Positions 6,810-8,888 of a stretch of 8,888 bases of DNA are shown here, piece after piece. The translations under genes and the position numbers were made by a program. Numbering within the stretch: position 1 is the first letter of the stretch; each line of letters begins with the position of its first letter. Origin of the DNA: Planctomycetaceae bacterium (GTDB lineage: Bacteria > Planctomycetota > Planctomycetia > Planctomycetales > Planctomycetaceae); the NCBI GenBank assembly GCA_003503535.1, contig DOCI01000251.1, forward strand, positions 1-8,888, in the 5' to 3' direction. A model generated the notes under the pieces. It searched no databases, was not told the origin of the DNA, and saw nothing but the letters and a program-made list of their open reading frames with translations.

Positions 6810-8888
<2,079 letters not shown>

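Overview
The window looks like an ordinary chromosomal stretch from a bacterium of moderate GC content (roughly half, by eye). It is probably a planctomycete. The main clue is the secreted PQQ-type beta-propeller protein opening with WPQFRGPSGQG, a family very abundant in Planctomycetes. The YfhO-type membrane protein and the GT35 glucan phosphorylase with a GTSGQK lysine motif fit that assignment. The genus cannot be fixed from sequence alone, and no mobile element, CRISPR array, rRNA, tRNA or phage gene was recognised.

Layout: (1) 1-711 (+) is the C-terminal part of an extended SDR / thioester-reductase-like NAD(P)-binding protein, cut by the left edge. (2) 730-1992 (-) is a secreted beta-propeller protein converging on the SDR gene with an 18-bp gap; a TTG at 2016 would lengthen it, but the ATG at 1992 has the better ribosome binding site. 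(3) 1993-2360 has no convincing protein gene. It holds a 16-bp perfect palindrome, a GC-rich structured stretch ending in a plus-strand intrinsic terminator (a candidate small RNA), and the minus-strand terminator of the next gene. (4) 2361-4223 (-) is a membrane-anchored nucleotide-sugar 4,6-dehydratase/epimerase of the CapD/WbpM/PglF type. (5) 4224-4481 is a gap with a doubtful small plus-strand ORF. (6) 4482-6602 (-) is a polytopic YfhO-family protein, GT-C-like. (7) 6603-6809 is a divergent promoter region carrying a 15-base direct repeat (13 bases identical), one copy over the -35 region of each predicted promoter. (8) 6810-8888 (+) is an alpha-glucan phosphorylase running off the right edge.

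Functionally, the dehydratase and the YfhO protein lie on the same strand and both suit surface-glycan work: making a modified nucleotide sugar, and a membrane step in glycan transfer. They are 258 bp apart, so one operon is possible but not shown. The phosphorylase belongs to storage-glucan turnover and is transcribed away from them. The propeller and SDR genes look like unrelated neighbours. I found no clear evidence of an undescribed multi-gene system. The most interesting signals are non-coding: the candidate terminated RNA at about 2142-2243, and the repeat pair in the 6603-6809 divergent region.
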